From Colimorpha sp964483145 (GTDB lineage: Bacteria; Bacteroidota; Bacteroidia; Bacteroidales; P3): a stretch of 41,501 nt of DNA. The stretch spans positions 1-41,501 of the forward strand of contig CAZAAK010000009.1 in assembly GCA_964483145.1 (NCBI GenBank), read 5' to 3'. The translations under genes and the position numbers were made by a program. The notes under the pieces are model-generated. The model was not told where the DNA came from and searched no databases. It saw only the letters and a program-made list of their open reading frames with translations. Each line of letters opens with the position of its first letter. Within the stretch, counting starts at the first letter, position 1. Shown here one piece after another: positions 7,459 to 16,693 of the stretch.

Positions 7459-8382
7459 TTAGTAGAGGCTACCGGTATTAATGACGGGACTGGCACTCTC
7501 ATCGGCACAAAGGACCACAAGCAAGTTGCTGACCATGGCGGCTTTGCGTTCTTCGTCAAGCTCAACGATATGTTCATTGGAGAGTTTCTTGAGGGCGAGA
7601 TCGACCATACTGACAGCGCCATCGACAATTTTTTCACGGGCGGAGATAATGGCTTCGGCTTGTTGGCGGCGGAGCATCACACTGGCAATTTCAGCAGCAT
7701 ATGCTAGATAGTTGATGCGGGCTTCCACCACTTCGATGCCAGCAATGGAGAGCCGGCTACGGAGCTCTTCCTCAAGGCGGTTATTAATCTCCTCGCCACC
7801 GCTACGGAGGGTAATCTCTTCTATATGATTGTTGTTGATATTGTCGTAAGCATAGAGACCTGCAACCATGCGCAAGGCGGCATCGCTTTGAACGTTAACA
7901 AACTTGTCGTAGCCTTTAAGTGTAGTGTTGTCGGCAGCGTTGCTCTCAACCTCGATATTGAAACATGCCTTATAGGTGTCTTTGATTTTCCACACCAAAA
8001 CCAAACCAATCATGATGGGGTTGCCGTTTTTGTCGTTGACCTTGATAGGTTCAACATCCATGTTCCTGGCGCGGAGAGAGAGGCGGCGTTTGGCATAGAG
8101 GGGATTTACCCAAAAAAAACCGTTTTCGGTTACGGTGCCGCGATACTTGCCAAAGAAAGTGAGCACGCGGGCAAGATTGGGCTGAATGGTCATAAAACCT
8201 ATTATGTGGAATGTGTAGATGATGCATCCAACGCTTCCGCAAAAGACGGCAAGGCCTTCATTGGTGGGGGCCAGGGTGGCGGAGAGCAAAATAATGCATG
8301 CTAGGAGGCAGATGTTGACAAACAGATGAATGAATCCGTTGTTTGCTGTTGCCATTTGCTTTGTAAACTCTTTTGTGTCCAT
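7459..8382 (-). CDS. SPFH/band 7 domain membrane protein
   Basis: This 307-residue member of the stomatin/prohibitin/flotillin/HflK-C superfamily probably scaffolds membrane microdomains. Two helices near the N-terminus (ICLLACIILLSATLA and VGCIIYTFHIIGFM) are followed by the SPFH core from FMTIQPNLARVLTFFGKYRGT, with ENGFFWVNPLY and RNMDVEPIKVNDKNGNPI as typical strands. A charged helical part (LRRQQAEAIISAREKIV) then leads to the C-terminus. It is probably the first gene of the minus-strand cluster continuing to 4435, with a -7 box upstream. Its partner is not known; linkage to the RHH gene is consistent with a conserved pair. Confidence 0.88.
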   Translation of the reverse strand: MDTKEFTKQMATANNGFIHLFVNICLLACIILLSATLAPTNEGLAVFCGSVGCIIYTFHIIGFMTIQPNLARVLTFFGKYRGTVTENGFFWVNPLYAKRRLSLRARNMDVEPIKVNDKNGNPIMIGLVLVWKIKDTYKACFNIEVESNAADNTTLKGYDKFVNVQSDAALRMVAGLYAYDNINNNHIEEITLRSGGEEINNRLEEELRSRLSIAGIEVVEARINYLAYAAEIASVMLRRQQAEAIISAREKIVDGAVSMVDLALKKLSNEHIVELDEERKAAMVSNLLVVLCADESASPVINTGSLY

Positions 8383-8458
8383 TTGTTGATAAGATTTTAG
8401 CGTTATGTTGTCAATTGTTTCTGCAATTTTAATTCGAGATCACTTCGATATCATTTTG

Positions 8459-8466
8459 CAAAAGTA
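8459..8466 (-). promoter_or_regulatory. -7 box (TACTTTTG) for the SPFH gene
   Basis: The minus strand reads TACTTTTGC, about 77 bp upstream of the SPFH start. No -33 TTTG is seen at the right distance. It is divergent from the adjacent M1 peptidase promoter. Confidence 0.5.
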
Positions 8467-8476
8467 TGAACTTTTT

Positions 8477-8507
8477 TTTGTTCCACCAATTTTTTTTTGT
8501 ATTTTTG
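8477..8507 (+). promoter_or_regulatory. Bacteroidetes promoter for the M1 peptidase operon
   Basis: TTTG at 8477-8480, 19 bp, then TATTTTTG at 8500-8507. It lies between the upstream in-frame ATG (8466) and the chosen start at 8565, so the longer start cannot be used from this promoter. Confidence 0.7.
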
Positions 8508-8564
8508 CATTTTGCGAGTCGGAAAGATATTGCGTTATTTGCTGATTTAGAATGTAGTGAACCT

Positions 8565-10910
8565 ATGAAAAAGATATTGCTTTTTTTGTTGCCACTATGG
8601 TTGGCATCCTCCCCAAACCGAGTCTTTGGTCAAACAGCTGAGGCGGATTCGATAGATGTTTTGCACTATAACCTGATTCTGGACATGGGCAAAACAGTAG
8701 ACAAGCAGTTGATAGCCAATGCGGAAATTACGTTTAGGCTTACCCAGGACTGCCAGTCGGTTGCTTTCGACTTGATATGTGACTCGGTTTCGGCTGTATT
8801 GCTGGACGGTGTTACGGCAAGTGCCTTTACCTACGACATTGATAATAGCTTGCTGTGCATTGGATTGTCTGACGGGCAGGCGGGTGATACGCATGTGGTC
8901 GCGGTGGCGTATGCCTCGAGTGGCTATGTGGAAGATTATGGCTTTGGCGGGATGCACATGGACAACAGCATCCATTACAATCTGGGGGTAGCTTTCTCGG
9001 CCTATCCGCATGTTTTTGGGCGCAGTTGGTATCCTTGCCGTGATAATTTCTACGACAAAGCCACATACCGGTACACGGTTGCTTCCAAACCCGGATGGAG
9101 GGCCATCTGTAGCGGCATCAAGCAGTCGGAGGTTTTCCATGTCGATGGCAGCAGTACGAGCGTATGGCTTTTAGACTACCCTATACCAACTTATCTTTCT
9201 TCTATTGCCTCGGCTAATTGGCATGTGATTGAGCGCGAGTATGAAGGACTTTACGGTTCCTATCCCGCTATCTTGGGTTTTACCACCCACGACAGTGCCA
9301 GTGTTTGTGCTACATTCGACCTATTGGAGGATGTGCTACCTCAGTACGAGCGTTGCTTTGGGCCTTACCGTTGGGAGCGTATCGGATACATCTCTACTCC
9401 GGAGGGCTCGATGGAACATGCAAACAATATCGGTTTGGTATCGCAGTGTATGGCTTCCACCGACAACCTTTGCCATATGACCATCTGTCACGAATTGGGG
9501 CACGCCTGGTTCGGGAATCTGGTGACATGCGCTACGGAAGGAGACATGTGGATAAACGAGGGTGGGGCCACTTTCTGTGAAGAGGTTGCCGCAGAGGCTC
9601 TTTGGGGCAAGGATGCTGCCACGGATTACTACCAGGGCAAACTTTCTGCAGTGCTGCGGTCGGCTCATATTGATGACGGTGGTTGGTGTTCGCCGTCAGG
9701 CATGTCTCAATACTACACTTATGGTATCACCACCTATCAACAGGGTGCTATGGTGTGGCACTCGTTGCGTGGCTATATGGGCGACTCGCTTTTCTACCAC
9801 AGCATGACCCGTTTGTTCCGCAATTGCGCCTTTGGCAATCTGGACGCTGTCCAATTGCGTGACAGCCTTTCGTTTTATAGCGGGATGGACCTTACTGGAT
9901 TTTTCGACTTTCATGTTTTCCATCCGGGTTTTGTGGATTACTCCATAAACAACTTTGTATCGGACGACACCAGTGCCACTGTTGTATTGAGGCAACGTTT
10001 GCGCGGTACCGACCACTATGCTTTTGACAATCGTGTGCCAATCACCTTTTTCAGTAGCGACCTTCTGCAGTGCGAGCAGTTGATGGCTTTTGACGACAGT
10101 GTAGCCACGCAAACTTTTAGGCTTCCCTTCCGTGCTTCCTTTGCAGTGGTGGACTACTGCCACCAACTTTCTGATGCCTGTACAGACGATACTGTGTCGC
10201 TCTCCACCAAGGGCTTGAGGCAACTGGACAACAGTTACTGCAAAATTATGGTAGGCAAAACTACTACCGAAGCAAATTCATGGGTGCATGTCGGTCACCA
10301 TTTTGCTAAACCTACAGGAGGAGAGCAGGAAGGGATAGTGCGGCTTGCTAATCGCTATTGGAGGGTTGTTGGTAATGTGCCTTGGGAAGGCAATGTCACG
10401 GGTCGTTTCCTTTACAATATGGGTTCTAACGGAACTGCCGGAGCAGCTTTTGTAGATCAAGGTTTCTACGACAACCGTCTTACTCTCGACTCGCTTTGCC
10501 TAGTGTATCGGTCCGATGCACAGCAACCGTGGCAAGTGGTGTCGAGAAGCCGTACATCGGGCAGTGTAACGGCATCGGGTTACTTTACAACCCGTCTTTC
10601 CCCTGGAGAATATACTTTGGCAGTCATCGACAGCAATATGATGTGTGTGGAAGGAATGTCTTGTGCGGCAGAAAAAAATCCGTTGCATCTCTATCCTAAC
10701 CCTACTTTGGGAGGAGAATTTACTGTTGACATGGGGCAGTACGACAAAAAATTTAATGTCGTGATGATCGATTCTATGGGTAGAAAGGTGCTGGAAAAGA
10801 ATAACTTGCAAAGTGGAGAACGTATTTCTCACGGGCTTCCCGCAGGAACATATGTGGTGTTGATTGGAAATAATTCCTTATCTTTGCAGTCGCAAATTGT
10901 AGTACAATGA
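8565..10910 (+). CDS. secreted M1-family aminopeptidase with T9SS sorting domain
   Basis: This is a zinc aminopeptidase predicted to act outside the cell. The 781-residue protein has a signal peptide (KKILLFLLPLWLASSPNRVFGQ), an M1 N-terminal beta domain, the variant GSMEHANNIG of the GxMEN motif, and the zinc site H309-E-L-G-H313 with E332 in the sequence NEGGATF. The last 75 residues are a type IX secretion C-terminal domain: LYPNPTLGGEFTV, then MGRKVLEKN, then LPAGTYVVLI and the end IVVQ. It should thus be exported by T9SS and anchored or released at the surface. The ATG at 8565 gives a proper signal peptide and lies past the promoter. The next gene overlaps its stop as ATGA. Confidence 0.93.
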   Translation: MKKILLFLLPLWLASSPNRVFGQTAEADSIDVLHYNLILDMGKTVDKQLIANAEITFRLTQDCQSVAFDLICDSVSAVLLDGVTASAFTYDIDNSLLCIGLSDGQAGDTHVVAVAYASSGYVEDYGFGGMHMDNSIHYNLGVAFSAYPHVFGRSWYPCRDNFYDKATYRYTVASKPGWRAICSGIKQSEVFHVDGSSTSVWLLDYPIPTYLSSIASANWHVIEREYEGLYGSYPAILGFTTHDSASVCATFDLLEDVLPQYERCFGPYRWERIGYISTPEGSMEHANNIGLVSQCMASTDNLCHMTICHELGHAWFGNLVTCATEGDMWINEGGATFCEEVAAEALWGKDAATDYYQGKLSAVLRSAHIDDGGWCSPSGMSQYYTYGITTYQQGAMVWHSLRGYMGDSLFYHSMTRLFRNCAFGNLDAVQLRDSLSFYSGMDLTGFFDFHVFHPGFVDYSINNFVSDDTSATVVLRQRLRGTDHYAFDNRVPITFFSSDLLQCEQLMAFDDSVATQTFRLPFRASFAVVDYCHQLSDACTDDTVSLSTKGLRQLDNSYCKIMVGKTTTEANSWVHVGHHFAKPTGGEQEGIVRLANRYWRVVGNVPWEGNVTGRFLYNMGSNGTAGAAFVDQGFYDNRLTLDSLCLVYRSDAQQPWQVVSRSRTSGSVTASGYFTTRLSPGEYTLAVIDSNMMCVEGMSCAAEKNPLHLYPNPTLGGEFTVDMGQYDKKFNVVMIDSMGRKVLEKNNLQSGERISHGLPAGTYVVLIGNNSLSLQSQIVVQ

Positions 10911-11524
10911 AGAATATAAGAGTTATTTTACTGACAGTTATGCTTGTTGCCGCCGGTTCGGCAATGGCACAGTTCAAGCAGGAAAAACCCAATGTGGAGT
11001 ATATGCTAAAAGTCGAAGCTGGTTATCTGCACAATGTGGGCAACTACGGCAAGCAGAAAGTGGTCAGTGATGGCAATACCAATCCGTCTACAGCCAACGG
11101 CTACAATCTGAGGGATCATGAGGAAGCTTTCGGTTTGAATGTGATCAACGGAATTAACATCAGTCAAGACTTCTTTTTGGGTGGTGGACTTGGCTACAGC
11201 TATTGCCTGCCCCTTTACCAAGGTAATAAGGGCGTGAGTGCTAGTCATATGGCGCAGGTGTTTGTGGATATGGACTACCGTCCAATCAATGCTACTTTTG
11301 CCCCGATGGTAGGCGCCCGCTTGGGTGGCAGTGTGCTGTTGAACGACAATAATTATGGCACCACCATGAGTGAGTACGTGGAGGTGTATGCTGGGCTGAA
11401 CTGGTTCTACGATCACGCCTATCAGGAAATGGACCGCAACTATCACAGTGTATACGTTGAGGCAGGGGTAGTGTTGACGCAGCAGACTGTTTTTATTCCC
11501 ATCCGTATAGGTTGGCGTTTGTAA
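10907..11524 (+). CDS. predicted outer-membrane beta-barrel protein
   Basis: The 205-residue protein has a signal peptide (MKNIRVILLTVMLVAAGSAMA, cleavage before Gln) and then alternating amphipathic strands rich in Gly, Tyr and Asn. Examples are KVEAGYLHNVGNYG, FFLGGGLGYSYCLPLY and PMVGARLGGSVLLND. It ends in IPIRIGWRL, compatible with a barrel C-terminus. It fits a small 8-stranded porin-like fold. Its ATG overlaps the TGA of the M1 peptidase gene (10907-10910), so the two are translated together. The function is not known. Confidence 0.8.
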   Translation: MKNIRVILLTVMLVAAGSAMAQFKQEKPNVEYMLKVEAGYLHNVGNYGKQKVVSDGNTNPSTANGYNLRDHEEAFGLNVINGINISQDFFLGGGLGYSYCLPLYQGNKGVSASHMAQVFVDMDYRPINATFAPMVGARLGGSVLLNDNNYGTTMSEYVEVYAGLNWFYDHAYQEMDRNYHSVYVEAGVVLTQQTVFIPIRIGWRL

Positions 11525-11542
11525 TAAATTGATTTTTAGATT

Positions 11543-11920
11543 TTGGAAAGTACTCGTCAACAAAAAATATCACGCCTCATCCAACAGGACTTAGGTGAGA
11601 TTTTCTTGCGTGAGATGAAGGCTGTGTTGGGCAACTCGCTCATTACCGTTACAGGTGTGCGCGTTTCGCCAGACCTCTCCATCGCCCGCGTGCATGTTAG
11701 CATCATGCCCATTGGAGTGATCCCCGCCCAAGGCGGCAATCCTGCTGTAGCCGCTACTAAGCAAGGTATTGTCGATGCCATTTTGGCGCATGCTTCTGAT
11801 ATCCGCCGGCGCTTGGGTAACCGGGAGGCAAAACAATTGCGCATTGTTCCACAGTTGGACTATTATTTGGACGACTCTCTTGACTATGTGGAAAAAATAG
11901 ACCGCCTGTTAAAGCAGTGA
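11543..11920 (+). CDS. rbfA: ribosome-binding factor A, TTG start
   Basis: RbfA binds the 30S subunit and helps late 16S rRNA maturation and cold adaptation. The 125-residue protein reads ESTRQQKISRLIQQDLGEIF at its N-terminus, the usual start in Bacteroidetes RbfA proteins. It continues with a KH-like domain (LITVTGVRVSPDLSIARVHVSIM) and ends RIVPQLDYYLDDSLDYVEKIDRLL. No ATG precedes this conserved start, so TTG at 11543 is the likely initiation codon. It sits 18 bp after the barrel gene and 24 bp before the LolC-type permease, an adjacency seen in this phylum. Confidence 0.93.
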   Translation: MESTRQQKISRLIQQDLGEIFLREMKAVLGNSLITVTGVRVSPDLSIARVHVSIMPIGVIPAQGGNPAVAATKQGIVDAILAHASDIRRRLGNREAKQLRIVPQLDYYLDDSLDYVEKIDRLLKQ

Positions 11921-11944
11921 AAGATCTGGCTTTGCGGAGTTGAC

Positions 11945-13210
11945 ATGAATCTCAATTTCTTGATAGCCAGTCGCTATTTCTTCTCGCACAAGCAGAAGAC
12001 GGTAGTCAATGTCATTTCGTGGATATCGCTTGTTGGCATTGCCGTCAGTACGGCAGCCTTGATAGTGGTGCTGAGTGTCTACAATGGCATAGGCAATCTT
12101 ACGCAAAGTTTATTCAATTCATTCGACCCGCCATTGTTGGTGGAACCTGCTAGGGGCAAGACATTCCATACCGGTGATATGGAATTTGCGAAATTGCAAC
12201 AGTTGGTAGGGGTGGAGGAAGTCTCGTGCATTGTGGAAGAAAATGCATGGGTAACTCATCTTCACAATCAGGCTATTGTGTCCTTGCGTGGAGTTGACGA
12301 AAGCTACTCCAAAATTACCGGTTTGGACACGCTGATTTACGAGGGTGTGTATGGGCTTAAGGCATCGGCCGAATCATCAGATGCTAGGCTTGGCGGTGAA
12401 ACGGAATCGGTAGATAGATCGGTTTATTTTTTGCTGTTTGGCGCCGAAGTTTACCATAATTTAGGCATTCGGGAAGCATCCAACGTGCCGGTGGCTGTGC
12501 ATATTCCAAAGAGAGGTATGGCTATGGGCTTGACTGTGGATCAAGCATTGAATACTGCTTATGCTTATTCTGGGGGCAACTTCTATATCCAACAGGATAT
12601 TGACAACCGATATGTGGTCGCCGACATCGATTTTGTGCGACGGCTGATGAACTATGGGCCTGATGAGTGTACTGCTTTGGCCGTTTCGCTGCAGCCGGTT
12701 GCTAATGTCAAAAAACTGAGACAGGAGGTGATCGAGTTGTTGGGCGATGGGTATACGGTCAAAGACCGTTTTGAGCAACAGCCGGTCTACTATAAGGTCT
12801 TCCGAAGCGAACGTCTGGGAATATATCTTGTTTTGTCCTTGATAGTGCTCATTAGCACACTGAATTTGGTGGCCTCGTTGTCGCTATTGGTATTGGACAA
12901 AAAAAACGACATTGACACGCTTCGGAATATGGGCATGTTGCAGTCGGGCATCCGAAAGACATTCCGAATAGAAGGCGTGATGATTTCGATTGTGGGTGTG
13001 GTTGTGGGGCTGTTGGTAGGCTTCTTCATCTGCTTTTTACAGCAATGGTTCGGTATAGTCAAGATGGGCGACAACTTTATAGTGTCGGCCTTCCCCGTGG
13101 CCATGAGGGGAGTTGATTTTCTGCTGACTTTTCTGTTGGTAGCGTCAATCAGTACTCTCTCGGTTTTTCTGGCTGTGAGGTGGAGCTTGAAGACGGGACA
13201 AAACAAGTAG
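11945..13210 (+). CDS. LolC/FtsX-family ABC permease
   Basis: The 421-residue protein is the membrane subunit of a LolCDE- or MacB-type system, likely moving lipoproteins from the inner to the outer membrane. It has the N-terminal IASRYFFSHKQKTVVNVISW and helix 1 (ISLVGIAVSTAALIVVLSVYNG). A large periplasmic domain (about 45-275) follows, then three C-terminal helices with the FtsX signature: LSLIVLISTLNLVASLSLLV, LDKKNDIDTLRNMGM, then IVGVVVGLLVGFFICFLQQ and DFLLTFLLVASISTLSVFLA. No ATPase gene is adjacent, so it must pair with one encoded elsewhere. It is the last intact gene before the foreign block. Confidence 0.88.
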   Translation: MNLNFLIASRYFFSHKQKTVVNVISWISLVGIAVSTAALIVVLSVYNGIGNLTQSLFNSFDPPLLVEPARGKTFHTGDMEFAKLQQLVGVEEVSCIVEENAWVTHLHNQAIVSLRGVDESYSKITGLDTLIYEGVYGLKASAESSDARLGGETESVDRSVYFLLFGAEVYHNLGIREASNVPVAVHIPKRGMAMGLTVDQALNTAYAYSGGNFYIQQDIDNRYVVADIDFVRRLMNYGPDECTALAVSLQPVANVKKLRQEVIELLGDGYTVKDRFEQQPVYYKVFRSERLGIYLVLSLIVLISTLNLVASLSLLVLDKKNDIDTLRNMGMLQSGIRKTFRIEGVMISIVGVVVGLLVGFFICFLQQWFGIVKMGDNFIVSAFPVAMRGVDFLLTFLLVASISTLSVFLAVRWSLKTGQNK

Positions 13211-13231
13211 TAACAACTGATAACTGTTCAG

Positions 13232-13264
13232 CCTACAGGTTGTTTGGTCTCAATCTACTGTAGG
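13232..13264 (+). terminator. possible terminator after lolC
   Basis: A 7-bp stem (CCTACAG at 13232-13238 and CTGTAGG at 13258-13264) encloses a 19-base loop. No T run follows, so it is only a weak candidate. Confidence 0.3.
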
Positions 13265-15768
13265 TTGCAAAATGGTTGGAGGCATTCTCTTCTTGCAGGG
13301 GATTCGTTATAGCCCCATTGGTTGCGCTTTTGGGTATTACTTGTCATATTTTGGTGCGCTGCTCTGAACAAAACGATTATTTGGTTTGCAGAATGAGGCG
13401 TTGGCGACCTTACAGGGGGCTGTTGTAGAGGGGAGCGAGATAGAGATGCGGAACGGAGAGCATGCCGTGGTGACTAAGATAGCCGATGGGAATGCCACCA
13501 TGACGGTGACAGACCAAGAGGGGAAACAGCGAGAAGAGACAGTTGCGGTGAGTGAGTTGCAGAAGATAGCGGATGCGAATGCCGAGAAGCTGATGGAAAG
13601 CCATAGGCAGCAAGCCAGGGAGGCAAGAGAGGAAGAGGAGACTGAAGAGGAAGTACCAGTAGCAGAGACCGAAGAGGAAACAGAACAAGAAGAGGAGACC
13701 CCCGCAGAGATAACCACAGGAGCACATGTGCGCGTGAAAATGGATGACGGAAGCGTGCGAGATGCCGTAATAGAAGGACGCTATAAGGCAGTGAACCGAA
13801 ACGGGAAAATGGTCATAGAGGCAGATGCCGAAGGAAACTTTGTGAAGGTGACCATAGACGGCGGAGAGGTGGAGTATATCCCGATGAACGAGGCGAGCGA
13901 GCGAATACTGAGTATTCCCGCAGAGACAGCACCCGCTGAAGATACCACAGAAGAGGATACCGGGGAGGATGTTGTGGAAGAGGAAGAGACCACACCCACA
14001 GAGGATGCCGAAGAGACTAACGAGGAGGAAGTAGAGGAAGAGCCCCAGGAAGAAGAGCGACCTGGCACCCCCGCGAAGGCCGAGGATCCCGCGCAGATCG
14101 AGGAACCCGCACCCGCTACGCCAACCACAGAAACGCCCGCCCCCACAGAGAGACCAGCCGCCAAGACATACAGAGAACTCAAAGAAAAGTTGGCGGACAT
14201 GGTTGGCAGAAAGATAGAAGCAACGGTAGCCGATAGAACGGCAAAGTTACAAAGCGCAAAGGAGAAGCTACAAGCCGCAAGAGAGGCGTATGCCGATGCA
14301 CCGATAGGAGAGGACGAATCATTGCAGAAAGCCCTAGAGAAAGCCCAAACAAGCTATGAGGATGCGGCAAAGGATAAAGCCTTTTGGGATGAGGTGATGG
14401 CGGAATACCAAGGCGACATAGCGGAAGCAATCCAAGCGGAGGAGGAAGTACCCGTTGAGGAAACGCCCGCAGTGGAGACTGAAGAGGAAGAGCCCACAGC
14501 GGAGGAGGAAACTCCCGCTAGCAAACCACAGAACACACAAGCCAAAGAGGAAACAAAGGATAAACCAAGCAAAATTGGAAAACCCGATTTCGCGGACATG
14601 CCTGTCTTTGATGGCATGGGACGTACCGACATACAGACGGTAAAGGGTGACCTTTGGTATTATTATTGTCTCAGTCAGTCCGAAGTTAACGGCTTTGCTT
14701 TTGGCGAACCAGAGGGAACAGTAAAGGAAAGGGCTTTCAAACAATTCGAGGAACGGGTGACAAATGCACTTGGCAACTTCGAGCTGCGCAATATCAAGCC
14801 GCACCTACGCGAGTATTTCGATTATTTCAATGGGAAATATCAAGAAATGACTGATGCCCGCGAGCAGGGGAAACAGAAAGTAGAACCGGCTAAAAAAAGC
14901 ACCTACGAACGCAAGGAGTGGAGTTCGGACTCTGACATTGAAGAGATGAAGGCACGTGAAAAATACCTTGATAATGCGCTAGAAATAGGGACAAAAGAGC
15001 GTGCCGAGGTGTTCCCCGAGGAGGAAGAGGTAAACCGTGAGCGTGCAAAGCTGCAAGCGAAGGTGAAAGATGGCACCTTGACGATGGAACAAGCACAAAA
15101 AGAGTTCGATGTAGTCGCTAAAAAGTATTCGGACTATTTTGACCGTATGAAGCAAGTGGACGATGAGTTGCATCATCTGAGATACACAATCAGACTCGCC
15201 GAGGACAGACAGCGCAAGGAAGCCGAGACTGCCGCAAAGACCGAAGCCAAGAAACAGCTTGAAAGCAAGTATCATGGTTTCTTGAAAGGAAAGATTGCCA
15301 TGACTGCAGCAAATGTGGATAGGACACTTAGCAAGAAATATAGGTTCAATGGTCAAGTGATGACCGAAGCGCAATATGTGGAGTCCTGCATCAAGAATGG
15401 TGCCGTCCTGCGTTGCAGAGAGGATAATGGGAAGTTGTATTATAGCGCCGGCTCTTATGATTTGACCAAGACTGCAGCGGATTACGCGAAGTTTCTCGGA
15501 GCACAGTTTGAAGGCGAGGAGAAAGCCACAAAGGAACAGCGGATGTCCAAAATCCGCAAGGAGTACAACGATGATGATGTATTCTATACAACTAACGGAG
15601 TCGAGTCCAGTATCGCGCATTATGAACGCCACGAGAATATGCTCAACAAGACCATGAAGCACAAGCTGGAGCTTCTTAGGGAGTATAAGAGAATCAAAGA
15701 TGAATTGAAAGCTATCGAGGCGGCGGAGAGAAATGCAAAGAAGGAAAAGAAACAGCCTAAGGCTGAGG

Positions 15769-16557
15769 TCAAGGAAGACGGACTGCATGAGGAGTGGTGG
15801 GACAACGGGCAACTTAAATCCCGTATAACCTACAAAGACGGCAAGTATAACGGACTGTATGAGATGTGGGACTACGACGGGCAACTGATGTATCGCATCA
15901 ACTACAAAGACGGCAAGAAAGGCGGACTGTATGAGGAGTGGTACAGCAACGGGAAGCAGAGAGTTCGCGTAACCTACAAAGACGGCAAGGAAGACGGTCT
16001 GTATGAGGTGTGGGACTACAACGGCCATCTGCTATCGCGTAAGTTCTTCCGCGATGGTAAAGAGATTGAGATGCCCGAAGAGTTGCGCGAGCAGGAAAAG
16101 CAGAAAGCGGAAGAGACAAAAGTAGAGCCTAAGGAAGAGAAACAGACTAAGGCTGACGGCAAGAAAGACGGACTGAGTGAGGAGTGGTGGGACAACGGGC
16201 AACTTAAATCCCGTATAACCTACAAAGACGGCAAGAAAGACGGGCTGTATGAGGAGTGGGGTAAAGACGGCAAGCTACGGCATCGTATCAACTACAAAGA
16301 CGGCAAGTATAACGGTCTGTATGAGTGGTGGGATAAAGACGGGCAACTGATGTCTCGTATCAACTACAAAGACGACAAGAAAGACGGACTGAGTGAGGAG
16401 TGGTGGGACAGCGGGCAACTTAAATCCCGTATAACCTACAAAGACGGCAAGGAAGACGGTCTGTATGAGGTGTGGGACTACAACGGCCATCTGCTATCGC
16501 GTAAGTTCTTCCGCGATGGTAAAGAGGTTGAGATGCCCGAAGAGTTGCGCGAGCAAC
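15769..16557 (+). repeat. nine MORN/YwqK-type repeats in two duplicated blocks
   Basis: The unit is about 24 codons (72 nt) of the form GLYEEWxxxGxLxxRxxYKDGK, the MORN_2/YwqK pattern. Block one (about 15769-16095) has four units and block two (about 16153-16557) five. The last unit of each block and the following MPEELREQ are almost identical in DNA, so the block was duplicated as a whole. A short Lys/Glu linker (about 16096-16150) separates them. Confidence 0.85.
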
Positions 16558-16568
16558 GTGCCGATGCT

Positions 16569-16693
16569 GTTACCCCGGTGAGCGAGGAGGAGACAGAGTT
16601 GCGCGATACTCTGGCAGGCATCATGCAGGCAAACGGCCTGGAGGTGATTGGCGATGAAGAGGAAGGGCAGCGGGTCCTGGACGAGGCAAACGG
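16569..16693 (+). repeat. 125-bp connector repeat, copy 1
   Basis: Encodes VTPVSEEETELRDTLAGI and the rest of a linker ending GQRVLDEANG. Copy 2 at 19137-19261 differs at about six bases. The same kind of linker is familiar from Bacteroidetes polyvalent proteins, where it joins exchangeable modules. Confidence 0.85.

Noticed and set aside
8466..8564. Longer N-terminus of the M1 peptidase
   Set aside because: A promoter -7 box lies within this stretch, and the signal peptide begins at 8565.
13781..14200. Ser-rich minus-strand open frames opposite the Glu-rich linker
   Set aside because: Antisense of Glu/Pro/Thr codons gives Ser/Leu-rich readings without stops; there is no independent sign of coding.
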